Notes: generated from the letters alone by a model not told the origin. Shown: positions 1-7,189, numbered from the stretch's first letter. The stretch: 16,624 nucleotides of DNA from Chitinophaga pinensis (GCA_945870115.1 CAMBRH010000036.1:1-16624), one strand, 5' to 3'. Numbers and translations: made by a program.

Positions 1-269
1 TAAAAGAAGAATATGATTTAATTTTCATTGATGCTGATAAAGAAAATTATGTCAATTATTATCATTTAGTTTTTGATAAATTAAAAGCTGGTGGATTCAT
101 CATTACAGATAATGTTTTGTGGTCAGGTAAGGTTATAAAAGAGTTGAAACCAGACGATTTAGATACCAAAATTATTATAGAATTTAATGATTTGATGAAA
201 AATGACCCAAGAGTTGAAACAATTTTATTGCCAATTCGTGATGGTTTAATGATTACAAGGAAAATATAA
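1..269 (+). CDS. SAM-dependent O-methyltransferase, C-terminal part (cut by window edge)
   Basis: The open frame runs in from the left edge (codon phase begins at base 3) and stops with TAA at 267-269, leaving about 88 residues. It reads IFIDADKENY, then TDNVLWSGKV, and ends in a strand with PIRDGLMITRKI. These match the class I, CCoAOMT-like O-methyltransferase family (COG4122): the aspartate of FIDADK and the TDN segment are the usual metal and substrate site residues, and the family typically ends in a GL-x-I strand. The N-terminal part with the SAM-binding glycine loop lies outside the window. The product would be a soluble cytoplasmic methyltransferase; its substrate cannot be told. The next gene begins 12 bases downstream on the same strand, so the two are probably cotranscribed. 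Family is secure, function is not. Confidence 0.85.
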   Translation, partial: KEEYDLIFIDADKENYVNYYHLVFDKLKAGGFIITDNVLWSGKVIKELKPDDLDTKIIIEFNDLMKNDPRVETILLPIRDGLMITRKI

Positions 270-281
270 AATTCCAATTCA

Positions 282-1091
282 GTGAAAAACATAGAAAAAT
301 TATTCGGCTATTCTTATCAAGATATTAACCAGATTTTAATTAAAATTGGAACGAATATTTTGATTGCAGTAATTATTTTTGTAGTCGGTTTTTGGCTTGC
401 AAAAATGGCTTCAAGAACTGTTCGTAAAATCCTTACAAAAAGTAAAACAGATGAAGGCTTAATTACTTTTTTAACCAGCTTAACGTCAATTACTTTAAAA
501 GCTCTAGTAATAGTAACAGGTATTAATCAACTTGGAATTGAAATGACTTCCTTTGTCGCAATTTTAGGTGCTGCTGGTTTGGCAATTGGTATGGCTTTTT
601 CTGGAACTTTGTCAAATTTTGCTGGAGGAGTAATGATTTTAGCATTCAAACCATTTAAAGTAGGAGACACGATTAAAGCCTTGAATGAAATTGGAACTGT
701 GAAAGAAATTCTAATTTTCAACACTTACTTGCACACTTCTGACAATAAAGTGGTTATATTACCAAATGGTCCAGTTGCTAATGGACAAGTCATAAATTAT
801 ACTAGAGAAGATGAACGCAGAGTTGATGTTGTATTTCGTCTAAATAATGGAACAAATTTAGATGAGGTAAAAGGTATAATTGAATCATTTATAAAATCTG
901 AAGAACGGATTTTTCTTGAGCCAAAGCCTGTAATTGGAGTAACTTTGGTAACGCATGAAAGTATAGATTTATCTGTAAATGTGTGGGCAAAAACAGAAGA
1001 TAATTCAATTGTTTTACATGCAATGAATGAATTTGTTTATCGAAAATTTCAAGAAAAGAATATCAATGATTCAAAAATTAAAACAACTTGA
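282..1091 (+). CDS. mscS: Small-conductance mechanosensitive channel, MscS family
   Basis: This 269-residue protein matches E. coli-type MscS in size and order. TM1 is near residues 20-42, TM2 near 62-80, and the pore helix TM3 near 88-118 with the Gly/Ala-rich stretch LGAAGLAIGMAFSGTLSN. The beta domain follows with FKPFKVGDTI, the PNGPVANGQVINYTRE motif near 161-176, and an alpha/beta C-terminal domain. It should sit in the inner membrane and release solutes on hypo-osmotic shock. The start is GTG at 282: the frame is closed upstream by the TAA at 267-269, and the first in-frame ATG (residue 42) would delete TM1. The last residues (KNINDSKIKTT) lack the PYPQ-type segment that usually ends MscS. 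The stop codon is 2 bases before the ATG of the next gene. Confidence 0.93.
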   Translation: MKNIEKLFGYSYQDINQILIKIGTNILIAVIIFVVGFWLAKMASRTVRKILTKSKTDEGLITFLTSLTSITLKALVIVTGINQLGIEMTSFVAILGAAGLAIGMAFSGTLSNFAGGVMILAFKPFKVGDTIKALNEIGTVKEILIFNTYLHTSDNKVVILPNGPVANGQVINYTREDERRVDVVFRLNNGTNLDEVKGIIESFIKSEERIFLEPKPVIGVTLVTHESIDLSVNVWAKTEDNSIVLHAMNEFVYRKFQEKNINDSKIKTT

Positions 1092-1093
1092 TT

Positions 1094-1534
1094 ATGATTA
1101 TTGATAAATTAAATTCCAATGATTTAATTCTAAAATACAATGAAAGCAATAATTTTGGAGATTTATTAGGAATTTCTTTCCAAATTCTTGAAAAAGGTAA
1201 AGTCGAATACAAAGCAAAAATCAAAAAAGAACATTTAGCAACAATAAAAGCTGTTCACGGAGGTTTAATTGCAAGCTTGTGCGACGGAGCTTTGGGAATT
1301 GCGGCTCTTTCCTGCGTTGTGGAAAATCAACAAGTTGTAGCTACAATTGAAATGAACATAAAATACCTCAAACCAGCTTTTGAGGGTGATGAACTAATTG
1401 CCAAAGCAGAAGTTATTTCAGCAGGAAAAAGAATTCTTGTATCTGAATGTAAAATTTTCAATCAAAAAAACGAAATCATTGCTGTTTCAAGCGGAATTTT
1501 TAATGCCTATCCAAAAGAAAAAGCAGGATATTAA
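1094..1534 (+). CDS. PaaI-family hotdog thioesterase
   Basis: About 146 residues with the single hotdog fold of the PaaI/4HBT thioesterases. The helix motif AVHGGLIASLCDGALGIAAL carries H55, G56-G57 and D64, the positions used for acyl-CoA hydrolysis in this family. It is followed by strands containing VVATIEMNIKYLKPA and a late strand around ILVSECKIF. It likely hydrolyses an acyl- or aryl-CoA ester in the cytoplasm; the substrate is unknown. I use the ATG at 1094; a TTG at 1088 overlaps the stop of the channel gene and adds only two residues. The gene is packed behind mscS, so translational coupling is likely. It ends 1 base before the stop of the convergent thioredoxin-like gene. Confidence 0.88.
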   Translation: MIIDKLNSNDLILKYNESNNFGDLLGISFQILEKGKVEYKAKIKKEHLATIKAVHGGLIASLCDGALGIAALSCVVENQQVVATIEMNIKYLKPAFEGDELIAKAEVISAGKRILVSECKIFNQKNEIIAVSSGIFNAYPKEKAGY

Positions 1535-1535
1535 T

Positions 1536-2117
1536 CTAGATTGACTTTAAAAGTTCACCAATTTCTTCTTGAATCATAATTCCTTTATCTTCATTATACC
1601 AATTTTGAAGGATTATTTTTTGTTCTTCAAAAGTAAGTTGTTTCTCTTTTAATTCTTCAAATAATATTTTACATTTTTCAGGTCTTGGTCCCCAAACAGC
1701 TAAATCTTCGTTTTTTTCATTTCTGATTATCAATTTTGGAATTGATTTTCCCCCAGTTGTTAAATATGAATCAATCTCAGAATCGGAATCTCTCAGTTGA
1801 ATTTCCAAAGAAATATTCTCAGACAATTCACTCATCATAAAAATAAAAGGAACAGAATGAGCGGCATCTCCGCACCAAGGTTCAGATATTAATATCCATT
1901 TTTGTGGTGCTTTGATTTCGGAGATAATTTTTTTGATTTCTTCCAAAAGTCCCCCTTTTTTTAACCAACGGTTTAATCTTGAGTTGTTTAGTTTGGTATA
2001 TTCAAAGTAGGAGTGATCATTATAAGGTGCTTCGTTACTTGGATTTGAAATTATTTGTGTAAATAATTCTTGGTATTCAGAAAATTTCATCTTTTTTTCT
2101 ACAAAGTTAATCATCAT
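1536..2117 (-). CDS. Thioredoxin-fold protein, single-cysteine WCGDA type
   Basis: About 193 residues. The motif EPWCGDAAHS occupies the place of thioredoxin's WCGPC, but the second cysteine is an alanine, so a disulfide cannot form within the motif. A later GGKSIPKLII segment supplies the conserved cis-proline strand, and WGPRP follows. This matches the Bacteroidota 'thioredoxin family protein' group (Thioredoxin_9-like), in which the WCGDA form is usual. No signal peptide is visible, so it is likely cytoplasmic. It may be a monothiol redox or persulfide-handling protein; this is inference. The start is uncertain: tandem ATGs lie at 2117 and 2114 and another at 2090. I prefer 2117 because relatives, as I recall them, carry a short helix before the FSEYQELF segment. 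It is convergent with the thioesterase gene. Confidence 0.82.
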   Translation of the reverse strand: MMINFVEKKMKFSEYQELFTQIISNPSNEAPYNDHSYFEYTKLNNSRLNRWLKKGGLLEEIKKIISEIKAPQKWILISEPWCGDAAHSVPFIFMMSELSENISLEIQLRDSDSEIDSYLTTGGKSIPKLIIRNEKNEDLAVWGPRPEKCKILFEELKEKQLTFEEQKIILQNWYNEDKGIMIQEEIGELLKSI

Positions 2118-2249
2118 CTGCAATCAAAATGTTACTCTTGTTACTTTTGAACTAGATTTGTAAAAAGTGTTTAAAATTAAAAGGGAAATCCATTCTGATT
2201 TAATTTTGAAAATATTTTTTAAAAGTCACAGAAATCAATCAATGTTTGT

Positions 2250-2257
2250 TAATTTTG
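2250..2257 (+). promoter_or_regulatory. Bacteroidota -7 promoter element for the DUF4494 gene
   Basis: TAATTTTG fits the TAnnTTTG consensus exactly and lies 21 bases before the ATG at 2279. No good TTG -33 box is seen at the usual distance. The element argues against a TTG start at 2246, which would place the promoter inside the coding region. Confidence 0.6.
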
Positions 2258-2278
2258 TGTTTTAATAAAATTGAAATT

Positions 2279-2884
2279 ATGAATAGTTGGTTTACAGTTA
2301 AAGTAAAATATACAAAACAATTAGAAAACGGAACATTTAAGCGTGTTTCAGAGCCTTATTTATTGGCTGCAATGACATTTACAGATGCTGAAGCACGAAT
2401 TTATGAGGAATTAGGTTCAATTATTAGAGGTGAGTTTGTAGTAACAAACATAGCTCGAACAGATTTTCACGATATTTTTCAGTACGAAGATGCTGACACG
2501 TGGTTTAAATGTAAAATTACATATGAATCTCAAGATGCTGATAATGAAAAACAAAAGAAAGTTGCTCAAAATTTCTTGATTGGTGCTCATTCCGTGAAGG
2601 AAGCATTTGAACGTTTGCAAGAAAGTCTTTCAACTTTAATGGTTGATTTTCAAATTCCTTCAATCATTGTTTCTCCTATTGTTGAAATTTTTCCATATAA
2701 CGAAGAATTAGATAAAGAGATTTCTAGAAAACCAATGAAACCAATCGAAGAAGAAGTTATTTCAACTGGAAAACCAGTTTTCTCAGCTCCAGGTTCTGAT
2801 TTAGATGACGAAGATTTTGAAGATGAGGATTCTGATGAAGATGATTTAGATAGTGAAATGGAGGATGAATATTCTGAGGAATAA
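2279..2884 (+). CDS. DUF4494 domain protein with acidic C-terminal tail
   Basis: This 201-residue protein opens with MNSWFTVKVKYTKQLENG and continues with VSEPYLLAAMTFTDAEARIYEE, the signature of DUF4494, a family found almost only in Bacteroidota and of unknown function. Residues 1 to about 140 form the domain, predicted alpha/beta and soluble. From about residue 172 to the end the chain is almost wholly Asp, Glu and Ser (DLDDEDFEDEDSDEDD and on), a disordered acidic tail that could bind a basic partner; that role is inference. The ATG at 2279 is chosen because it matches the family start and follows a -7 element. A tandem heptamer repeat begins three bases after the stop codon. The function is not known. 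Confidence 0.88.
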   Translation: MNSWFTVKVKYTKQLENGTFKRVSEPYLLAAMTFTDAEARIYEELGSIIRGEFVVTNIARTDFHDIFQYEDADTWFKCKITYESQDADNEKQKKVAQNFLIGAHSVKEAFERLQESLSTLMVDFQIPSIIVSPIVEIFPYNEELDKEISRKPMKPIEEEVISTGKPVFSAPGSDLDDEDFEDEDSDEDDLDSEMEDEYSEE

Positions 2885-2886
2885 TA

Positions 2887-2921
2887 ATGAGTTATGAATA
2901 ATGAGTTATGAATTATGAGTG
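2887..2921 (+). repeat. Five tandem 7-bp units, consensus ATGARTT, after a stop codon
   Basis: Units of exactly 7 bases start at 2887, 2894, 2901, 2908 and 2915: ATGAGTT, ATGAATA, ATGAGTT, ATGAATT and ATGAGTG. The array begins three bases after the stop of the DUF4494 gene. A second copy lies on the minus strand at 15828-15869 with nearly the same unit order: across 2888-2918 I count one mismatch. Confidence 0.9.
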
Positions 2922-2932
2922 TTGGTGTTTAT

Positions 2933-2940
2933 TAATATTG
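2933..2940 (+). promoter_or_regulatory. Possible -7 promoter element before pdxH
   Basis: TAATATTG is a 7 of 8 match to TAnnTTTG, followed by CA as in many flavobacterial promoters. The longer string ATTAATATTGCA (2931-2942) occurs again before rho at 9459-9470. It lies 77 bases before the pdxH ATG. No -33 box is evident. Confidence 0.35.
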
Positions 2941-2974
2941 CACGTCATTTGGTCAAAACACATTAATCCAATTC

Positions 2975-3001
2975 ATCGAAAAATCTATCAATCGAAAAAT
3001 C
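2975..3001 (+). repeat. Direct repeat ATCGAAAAATC, two copies 16 bp apart
   Basis: ATCGAAAAATC occurs at 2975-2985 and 2991-3001, with a decayed third unit (ATCTAATTT) from 3007. The block ends within 10 bases of the pdxH start codon. Its purpose is unknown. Confidence 0.7.
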
Positions 3002-3017
3002 AAATAATCTAATTTAA

Positions 3018-3662
3018 ATGGAAAGTTTTTTAAATTCTATTCGCAACGACCATCATCAATTTGATAGCGGTAAATTAGAAGATCATTTTGATTCAAATCC
3101 GAATGATACAATTGCTCGCTGGTTAAGACAAGCCATTGAAAAACCTGTAAATGAACCAAATGCAATATCTGTTTCGACAGTTGATTCAGCTGGATTTCCG
3201 CATTCTCGCATTGTTTATTTAAAAGAGTTGGTAGAAGAAGGATTGATATTTTATACAAACTATTCGAGTTTTAAGGGGAAATCGATCGAAGGAAATAACA
3301 AAGTTCATGTATTGATTTTTTGGCCAGAATTAGAGCGACAAATAAGCATATCAGGTTTTGCTGAAAAAGTTCCTGATGAAATGAATGATTTATATTTCGA
3401 ATCTCGTCCTTATGGAAGTAAAATCGGTGCTTGGGCTTCGCATCAAAGTGAAATGTTAAGTTCTCGTCAAGAATTGGAAGATCGTGTAAACTTTTATGTG
3501 GATAAATTTCCTTTAAATGTCCCTCGTCCGCCTCATTGGGGAGGGTATTTGGTAAAACCAGCAAAAATAGAATTTTGGCAAGGAAGACCATCTCGTTTAC
3601 ACGATAGAATTGTTTACAAAAAGGACGAAAAAAACTGGAAAATGACGCGATTAAATCCATAA
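3018..3662 (+). CDS. pdxH: Pyridoxamine/pyridoxine 5'-phosphate oxidase
   Basis: This 214-residue protein has the normal length for PdxH, the FMN enzyme that oxidises pyridoxine or pyridoxamine 5'-phosphate to pyridoxal 5'-phosphate with oxygen. Visible landmarks are SRIVYLKEL (63-71) and YTNYSSFKGK (79-88) for FMN binding, ESRPYGSKIGAWAS (128-141), PPHWGGY (171-177), and the C-terminal substrate-site block EFWQGRPSRLHDRIVY (185-200) ending in WKMTRLNP, close to the family's usual RLAP end. It is complete, cytoplasmic and expected to act as a dimer. The M16 protease gene begins one base after its stop codon, so the two are almost certainly cotranscribed and perhaps translationally coupled, although no metabolic link is obvious. 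Confidence 0.97.
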   Translation: MESFLNSIRNDHHQFDSGKLEDHFDSNPNDTIARWLRQAIEKPVNEPNAISVSTVDSAGFPHSRIVYLKELVEEGLIFYTNYSSFKGKSIEGNNKVHVLIFWPELERQISISGFAEKVPDEMNDLYFESRPYGSKIGAWASHQSEMLSSRQELEDRVNFYVDKFPLNVPRPPHWGGYLVKPAKIEFWQGRPSRLHDRIVYKKDEKNWKMTRLNP

Positions 3663-3663
3663 C

Positions 3664-4899
3664 ATGATTGAATTAAAGCCTACAATTTATACTTTAAAAA
3701 ACGGAATTAGACTTGTATATATGAGCGTTCCAGCGCAAGTTGCTCATTTAGGTGTGACTGTTTTAGCTGGTTCTCGTTATGAAGGGAAAAACGAAGAGGG
3801 CTTAGCGCATTTTTTGGAGCATTGTATATTTAAGGGTACAGCAAAAAGAAGAAGTTTACATATTTTGTCTCGCTTGGATTCTGTTGGCGGTGAATTAAAT
3901 GCTTACACTACTAAGGAAGAAATTTGTGTTCATGCTTCATTTTCAAAAGAATATACCAAAAGAACATCAGAATTAATTGCGGACATTTTTTTAAATTCAA
4001 CTTTTCCACCTAAAGAAATTGAGAAGGAAAAAGAAATCATTTTAGATGAAATAAATTCCTATTTGGATTCTACTTCTGAGAAAATATATGATGATTTTGA
4101 AGCTTATTTATATAAAAACCATTCACTTGGAACAAATATTTTAGGAACAAAAGATTCTGTTGCTTCTTTTTCTCAGGCAGACTTAAAAAGGTACACTGAA
4201 AAATTTTTCTTTGCTGAAAACATTGTAATTTCTTTTGTTGGTGATTTTCCATTGGCCAAATTAATTCAAATTTTAGAAAAAGATTTTGGACATTTGAATC
4301 GCAGATCTCAAATTGAAAAACCGAGTACTTTTGCAAATTATGAAGCCTTTAAAATTCGTTCAAAAGAAGCAAATTTTCAAACACATTCCGTAATTGGTGG
4401 AATGGCGCCAGGATATGATGATGAAAAGCGAAGAGGAATGACTTTACTCACAAATGTTTTGGGTGGTCCAGCTTTAAATTCACGTTTAATTTTGTCAATT
4501 AGAGAAAAATACGGTTATTCTTACAACATTGAAGCCAATTATTCTCCTTATGCAGATACTGGATATTGGTCTATTTATTTTGCCACAGATCCAAAATACC
4601 TAGAAAAAACAATTAAATTGGTTTACAAAGAAATCCGTTTAATGAGAGAAAAGGCTTTAAATGAAACACAATTGAAAAATGCAAAAATTCAATTAAAAGG
4701 TCATTTGTCTCTTTCACTAGACAGTAATTCTGGTATTATGCTTGGTCTGGGGAAAAGTTTGTTACTGTTTAATCAAATTGATTCTATACAGGAAGTTTAC
4801 GATGGAATTGATAAACTTTCAGTTAAAGATTTACAAGAAATTGCCGAAGAATATTTTGACGAAAGTAAACTTTCAGAATTGATTTATGAGTTGGAGTAA
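3664..4899 (+). CDS. M16 family zinc metalloprotease (PqqL/MPP-beta-like)
   Basis: A 411-residue single-unit M16 peptidase. The inverted zinc motif HFLEH is at 49-53 (H49, E52, H53), and the distal zinc ligand is E129 in LDEINSY, 76 residues after H53, the expected spacing. The N-terminal catalytic half (1 to about 220) is followed by the structurally related second half, which carries VLGGPALNSRLILSIREKYGYSYNIEA, the substrate-clamp arginine/tyrosine region of the family. No signal peptide or lipobox is seen, so the protein is probably cytoplasmic; this separates it from the periplasmic M16 pairs common in Bacteroidota. It probably degrades short peptides. It lies one base after pdxH and converges on the histidine kinase gene with a 6-base gap that shows no terminator hairpin. 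Confidence 0.94.
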   Translation: MIELKPTIYTLKNGIRLVYMSVPAQVAHLGVTVLAGSRYEGKNEEGLAHFLEHCIFKGTAKRRSLHILSRLDSVGGELNAYTTKEEICVHASFSKEYTKRTSELIADIFLNSTFPPKEIEKEKEIILDEINSYLDSTSEKIYDDFEAYLYKNHSLGTNILGTKDSVASFSQADLKRYTEKFFFAENIVISFVGDFPLAKLIQILEKDFGHLNRRSQIEKPSTFANYEAFKIRSKEANFQTHSVIGGMAPGYDDEKRRGMTLLTNVLGGPALNSRLILSIREKYGYSYNIEANYSPYADTGYWSIYFATDPKYLEKTIKLVYKEIRLMREKALNETQLKNAKIQLKGHLSLSLDSNSGIMLGLGKSLLLFNQIDSIQEVYDGIDKLSVKDLQEIAEEYFDESKLSELIYELE

Positions 4900-4905
4900 A
4901 ATTTC

Positions 4906-6093
4906 TCAATCCAAATCCAAATTTTTCAATTTAAATTTATAATCAGAGCCATTTTTTTGCTGTTTTCCCTCTAGTTGAGACGTCAATAGATCTACCAATT
5001 CCAAACCAAATCCTTTTTCAGAATTTTCCTTCCAAGTACCATTGTCATTGTAATACAAGCATATTTCTCCAGATCGACTTTGATCGATTCTAAGATTAAT
5101 TAAATTGTCTTTGTCCTTAGAAAATGCGTGTTTGTATGAATTTGTCAACAATTCATTAAGCAATAATCCCAGTGGAACCAAGGTTTTAAGTCCAATGTCT
5201 TTTACATCTACTACTATTTGAAACTCAACATTCAAATTGTTTTCTTGCAATAATTTAACTTCTTGAATTAAATCATTTATATATTCTGCTAAATCAAAGT
5301 TTTTAATGTCTTCTCGTTGATATAATTTTTGATGAATTGTCGAAATTGACATCACACGATTGATGGCTTCCGTAAAATAATATTGAACTTCTTCAGAGTC
5401 AATTTCATCCCGTTGCATTCTTAAAAGACTGATTACTAGTTGTAAATTGTTTTTTATTCTGTGATGAATTTCTTTCATCAAAATGGTAATTTCTTTATTC
5501 TTTTTATTTAATTCTAAATTGGTTTCAAGCAATACTTTTTCTGTATAGGATTGGAATTGAAGGTATTGATTAATCAAATAAGTTAAAGCAAAAAATGCCG
5601 TTATCATTTCAAATAAAACACTAATTTGTTGTTCTAGAGGTATAACTTTTATTGCTCCCAGGTGATCATTTATAGAAAATAGGAAAAAATAAAAAACAGA
5701 AATAATGTGAAATATCAAGAAATAGATTCCTATTTTCTTACCTAGACCGATATAAGCAAAAACAATCGTACAAACTGCCCAAATAAAATCTGGATAATGC
5801 AAAGTCCCAATTAATGTTTGCATTGAAAAAGTAACGATAATACTCGCACTTATAGTAAAAATCCAGAAAATTGGTTCAGTTTTCTTCTGAATATTTAATA
5901 TTAAAAAACATGAAACACAAACTAAAAAGGATATTCCATACAGAATTGAACTGTAAATATCTGCAAAAGAAGTTAAAACGCTTGCAATTACAAATAGAAA
6001 TGACAAAATTATACTCAATCTCCAAACTAAGATAAATCTACCTTTTTCATTAAAATCAGTAAGGAAATCAGTTTTGGGTGTGAAAAAGGACAT
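4906..6093 (-). CDS. Membrane sensor histidine kinase, HisKA_2 type, orphan
   Basis: A 395-residue protein. The first 180 residues hold about six membrane segments (near 22-44, 46-67, 74-96, 101-118, 121-141 and 157-176) with no large periplasmic domain. A short coiled coil (182-205) leads into the HisKA_2 dimerisation box KEIHHRIKNNLQLVISLLRMQ, with H210 the likely phospho-acceptor. The HATPase follows: N-box LLNELLTNSYKHAF (311-324), YNDNGTW (348-354) and GFGLELV (361-367). It would sense a signal within or near the membrane and pass phosphate to a response regulator, but none is encoded in this window. It starts 38 bases after the cupin gene stop on the same strand and may share its transcript. 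Confidence 0.92.
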   Translation of the reverse strand: MSFFTPKTDFLTDFNEKGRFILVWRLSIILSFLFVIASVLTSFADIYSSILYGISFLVCVSCFLILNIQKKTEPIFWIFTISASIIVTFSMQTLIGTLHYPDFIWAVCTIVFAYIGLGKKIGIYFLIFHIISVFYFFLFSINDHLGAIKVIPLEQQISVLFEMITAFFALTYLINQYLQFQSYTEKVLLETNLELNKKNKEITILMKEIHHRIKNNLQLVISLLRMQRDEIDSEEVQYYFTEAINRVMSISTIHQKLYQREDIKNFDLAEYINDLIQEVKLLQENNLNVEFQIVVDVKDIGLKTLVPLGLLLNELLTNSYKHAFSKDKDNLINLRIDQSRSGEICLYYNDNGTWKENSEKGFGLELVDLLTSQLEGKQQKNGSDYKFKLKNLDLD

Positions 6094-6131
6094 TTATTTG
6101 AAGAGATTTTAAAATATTATTTTTGGTTTCC

Positions 6132-6620
6132 TTACGGAATAGCTAATTCATTTATCACATCTTCATGCATGGGATAAGCTTTTAGTAATTCACTTCTTTT
6201 AAATAATTCAAAATCTGAAAAATCAAATCCTGGTGCTACAACACAAGAAACCAAAGAATAGGAATCTTTTTCTAATACTGTAGATCCAAAAATGGTATTT
6301 TTTGGTACCAAAAAATGCGGAAAATATCCTTTTTCTAAATCATTTCCAACGATGTGCTGGTGATGTCCAAAAGCATCTAAAACATGAACAATTAAAGGAC
6401 TTCCACCATGGTAATACCAGTTTTCATCACTTTTGATTCGATGTAAATGAGAAACATGATCAGAAGTTAACAAAAAATAAATGCTTGACATGAGGTTTTT
6501 TGCACTTCCACGCAAGGTGTCTTCAGATCGATAAGTTTCCCGATAAAATCCACCTTCGGGATGAGCAATCAAATCAAGTTGCTTAATAATTTTAGTAATG
6601 TTTTCTGGTAAATTAGTCAT
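6132..6620 (-). CDS. DUF985 cupin protein (Cupin_5)
   Basis: This 162-residue protein is a single beta-barrel cupin of the DUF985 family, shown by HPEGGFYRETYRS (20-32), HLHRIKSDENWYYHGGSPL (58-75) and CVVAPGFDFSDFEL (126-139). The histidines and glutamate of the middle motif (H58, H60, E66, H71) line the barrel where cupins bind a metal or sugar-like ligand. Members are soluble, RmlC-like in fold, and of unsettled function. It starts with ATG at 6620 behind a well-placed -7 element on the minus strand and is followed after 38 bases by the histidine kinase gene, so the two may form a transcription unit. It is complete and unremarkable in composition. Confidence 0.9.
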   Translation of the reverse strand: MTNLPENITKIIKQLDLIAHPEGGFYRETYRSEDTLRGSAKNLMSSIYFLLTSDHVSHLHRIKSDENWYYHGGSPLIVHVLDAFGHHQHIVGNDLEKGYFPHFLVPKNTIFGSTVLEKDSYSLVSCVVAPGFDFSDFELFKRSELLKAYPMHEDVINELAIP

Positions 6621-6640
6621 TGAATCATATTATTTCATTT

Positions 6641-6648
6641 CAAATTTA
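6641..6648 (-). promoter_or_regulatory. Bacteroidota -7 promoter element for the cupin gene
   Basis: On the minus strand this reads TAAATTTG, an exact TAnnTTTG match. It sits 20 bases before the ATG at 6620, nearly the same spacing as at 2250-2257. The -33 box is not clear. Confidence 0.55.
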
Positions 6649-6696
6649 GGTAAAAAGTATGAATAATGACTAATTTTTGAAATTTTTCATGCAAAT

Positions 6697-7071
6697 TTAA
6701 TTTTTCCAAGATCCATATCCACCTTTTAAATCATAGACTTTTGAAAAACCCAGTTGAACTAACACTTTTGCTGCTGCTGCACTTCTTCCTCCAGCTTGGC
6801 AATATACATAAACAGGTTTTGATTTGTCTAATTTTGAAACTTCCTCCTTGAATTCAGCAGAATTATAATTGATGTTTTTTGAGTTCGAAATATGTCCACC
6901 ATTGAATTCTTCTGGAGAGCGAACATCAATTAATTGAACTTTCTTACCTGAAATTTGGGTTTTAAATTCTTCTTGATTCAAGACTATTGATTTTCCTGAT
7001 GAACTTGAATTTTGTGCAGTACAAGCGGTAACTGAAAATAACAAGACTAAAAACATAATTTTTGAAAACAT
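6697..7071 (-). CDS. Rhodanese-like lipoprotein
   Basis: This 124-residue protein has a lipoprotein signal peptide: MFSKIMFLVLLFSVTAC, lipobox VTAC, lipidated Cys17. One rhodanese domain follows, with LIDVRSPEEFNGGHI (47-61) and the active loop YCQAGGRSA starting at C91, a six-residue loop of the sulfurtransferase rather than phosphatase kind. It ends in YDLKGGYGSWKN, typical of the fold. It should be an envelope-anchored sulfurtransferase or sulfane-sulfur carrier. The residues after Cys17 (TAQNSSSSGK) do not resemble the acidic surface-export signal of Bacteroidota, so a periplasm-facing location is more likely; that is inference. A candidate -7 element lies upstream, and the cupin gene follows on the same strand with its own promoter. 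Confidence 0.93.
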   Translation of the reverse strand: MFSKIMFLVLLFSVTACTAQNSSSSGKSIVLNQEEFKTQISGKKVQLIDVRSPEEFNGGHISNSKNINYNSAEFKEEVSKLDKSKPVYVYCQAGGRSAAAAKVLVQLGFSKVYDLKGGYGSWKN

Positions 7072-7098
7072 AACTGAGTATTTTTTAATGTGAAATTA

Positions 7099-7106
7099 CA
7101 AAAGTA
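7099..7106 (-). promoter_or_regulatory. Candidate -7 promoter element for the rhodanese gene
   Basis: Minus strand TACTTTTG fits TAnnTTTG and lies 27 bases before the ATG at 7071. A second match, TAAATTTG, lies at 7119-7126. Either may serve; no -33 box at the correct distance decides between them. Confidence 0.45.
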
Positions 7107-7181
7107 AACTAGTTTTTACAAATTTAAAGTAACCTAGATTACAAAAAATAAATAAATCAAGAATTATTTCAAAAATAAACT

Positions 7182-7189
7182 TATATTTG
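7182..7189 (+). promoter_or_regulatory. Bacteroidota -7 promoter element for the lipoprotein gene
   Basis: TATATTTG matches TAnnTTTG exactly and is followed by C, as often in flavobacteria. It lies 34 bases before the ATG at 7224. This gap (7072-7223) is divergent, with the rhodanese promoter on the other strand. Confidence 0.55.

Noticed and set aside
2246..2278. An N-terminal extension of the DUF4494 protein from a TTG
   Set aside because: It would place the exact TAnnTTTG element inside the gene, and the family starts at MNSWFTVK.
3271..3660. A 129-codon antisense frame opposite pdxH
   Set aside because: It lies wholly inside a well-supported gene, resembles no family I know, and has no promoter element.
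6659..6674. A third copy of the heptamer (ATGAATA, ATGACTA)
   Set aside because: Only two units, the second imperfect; it faces the opposite way relative to the upstream gene's stop and is easily chance in this AT-rich DNA.
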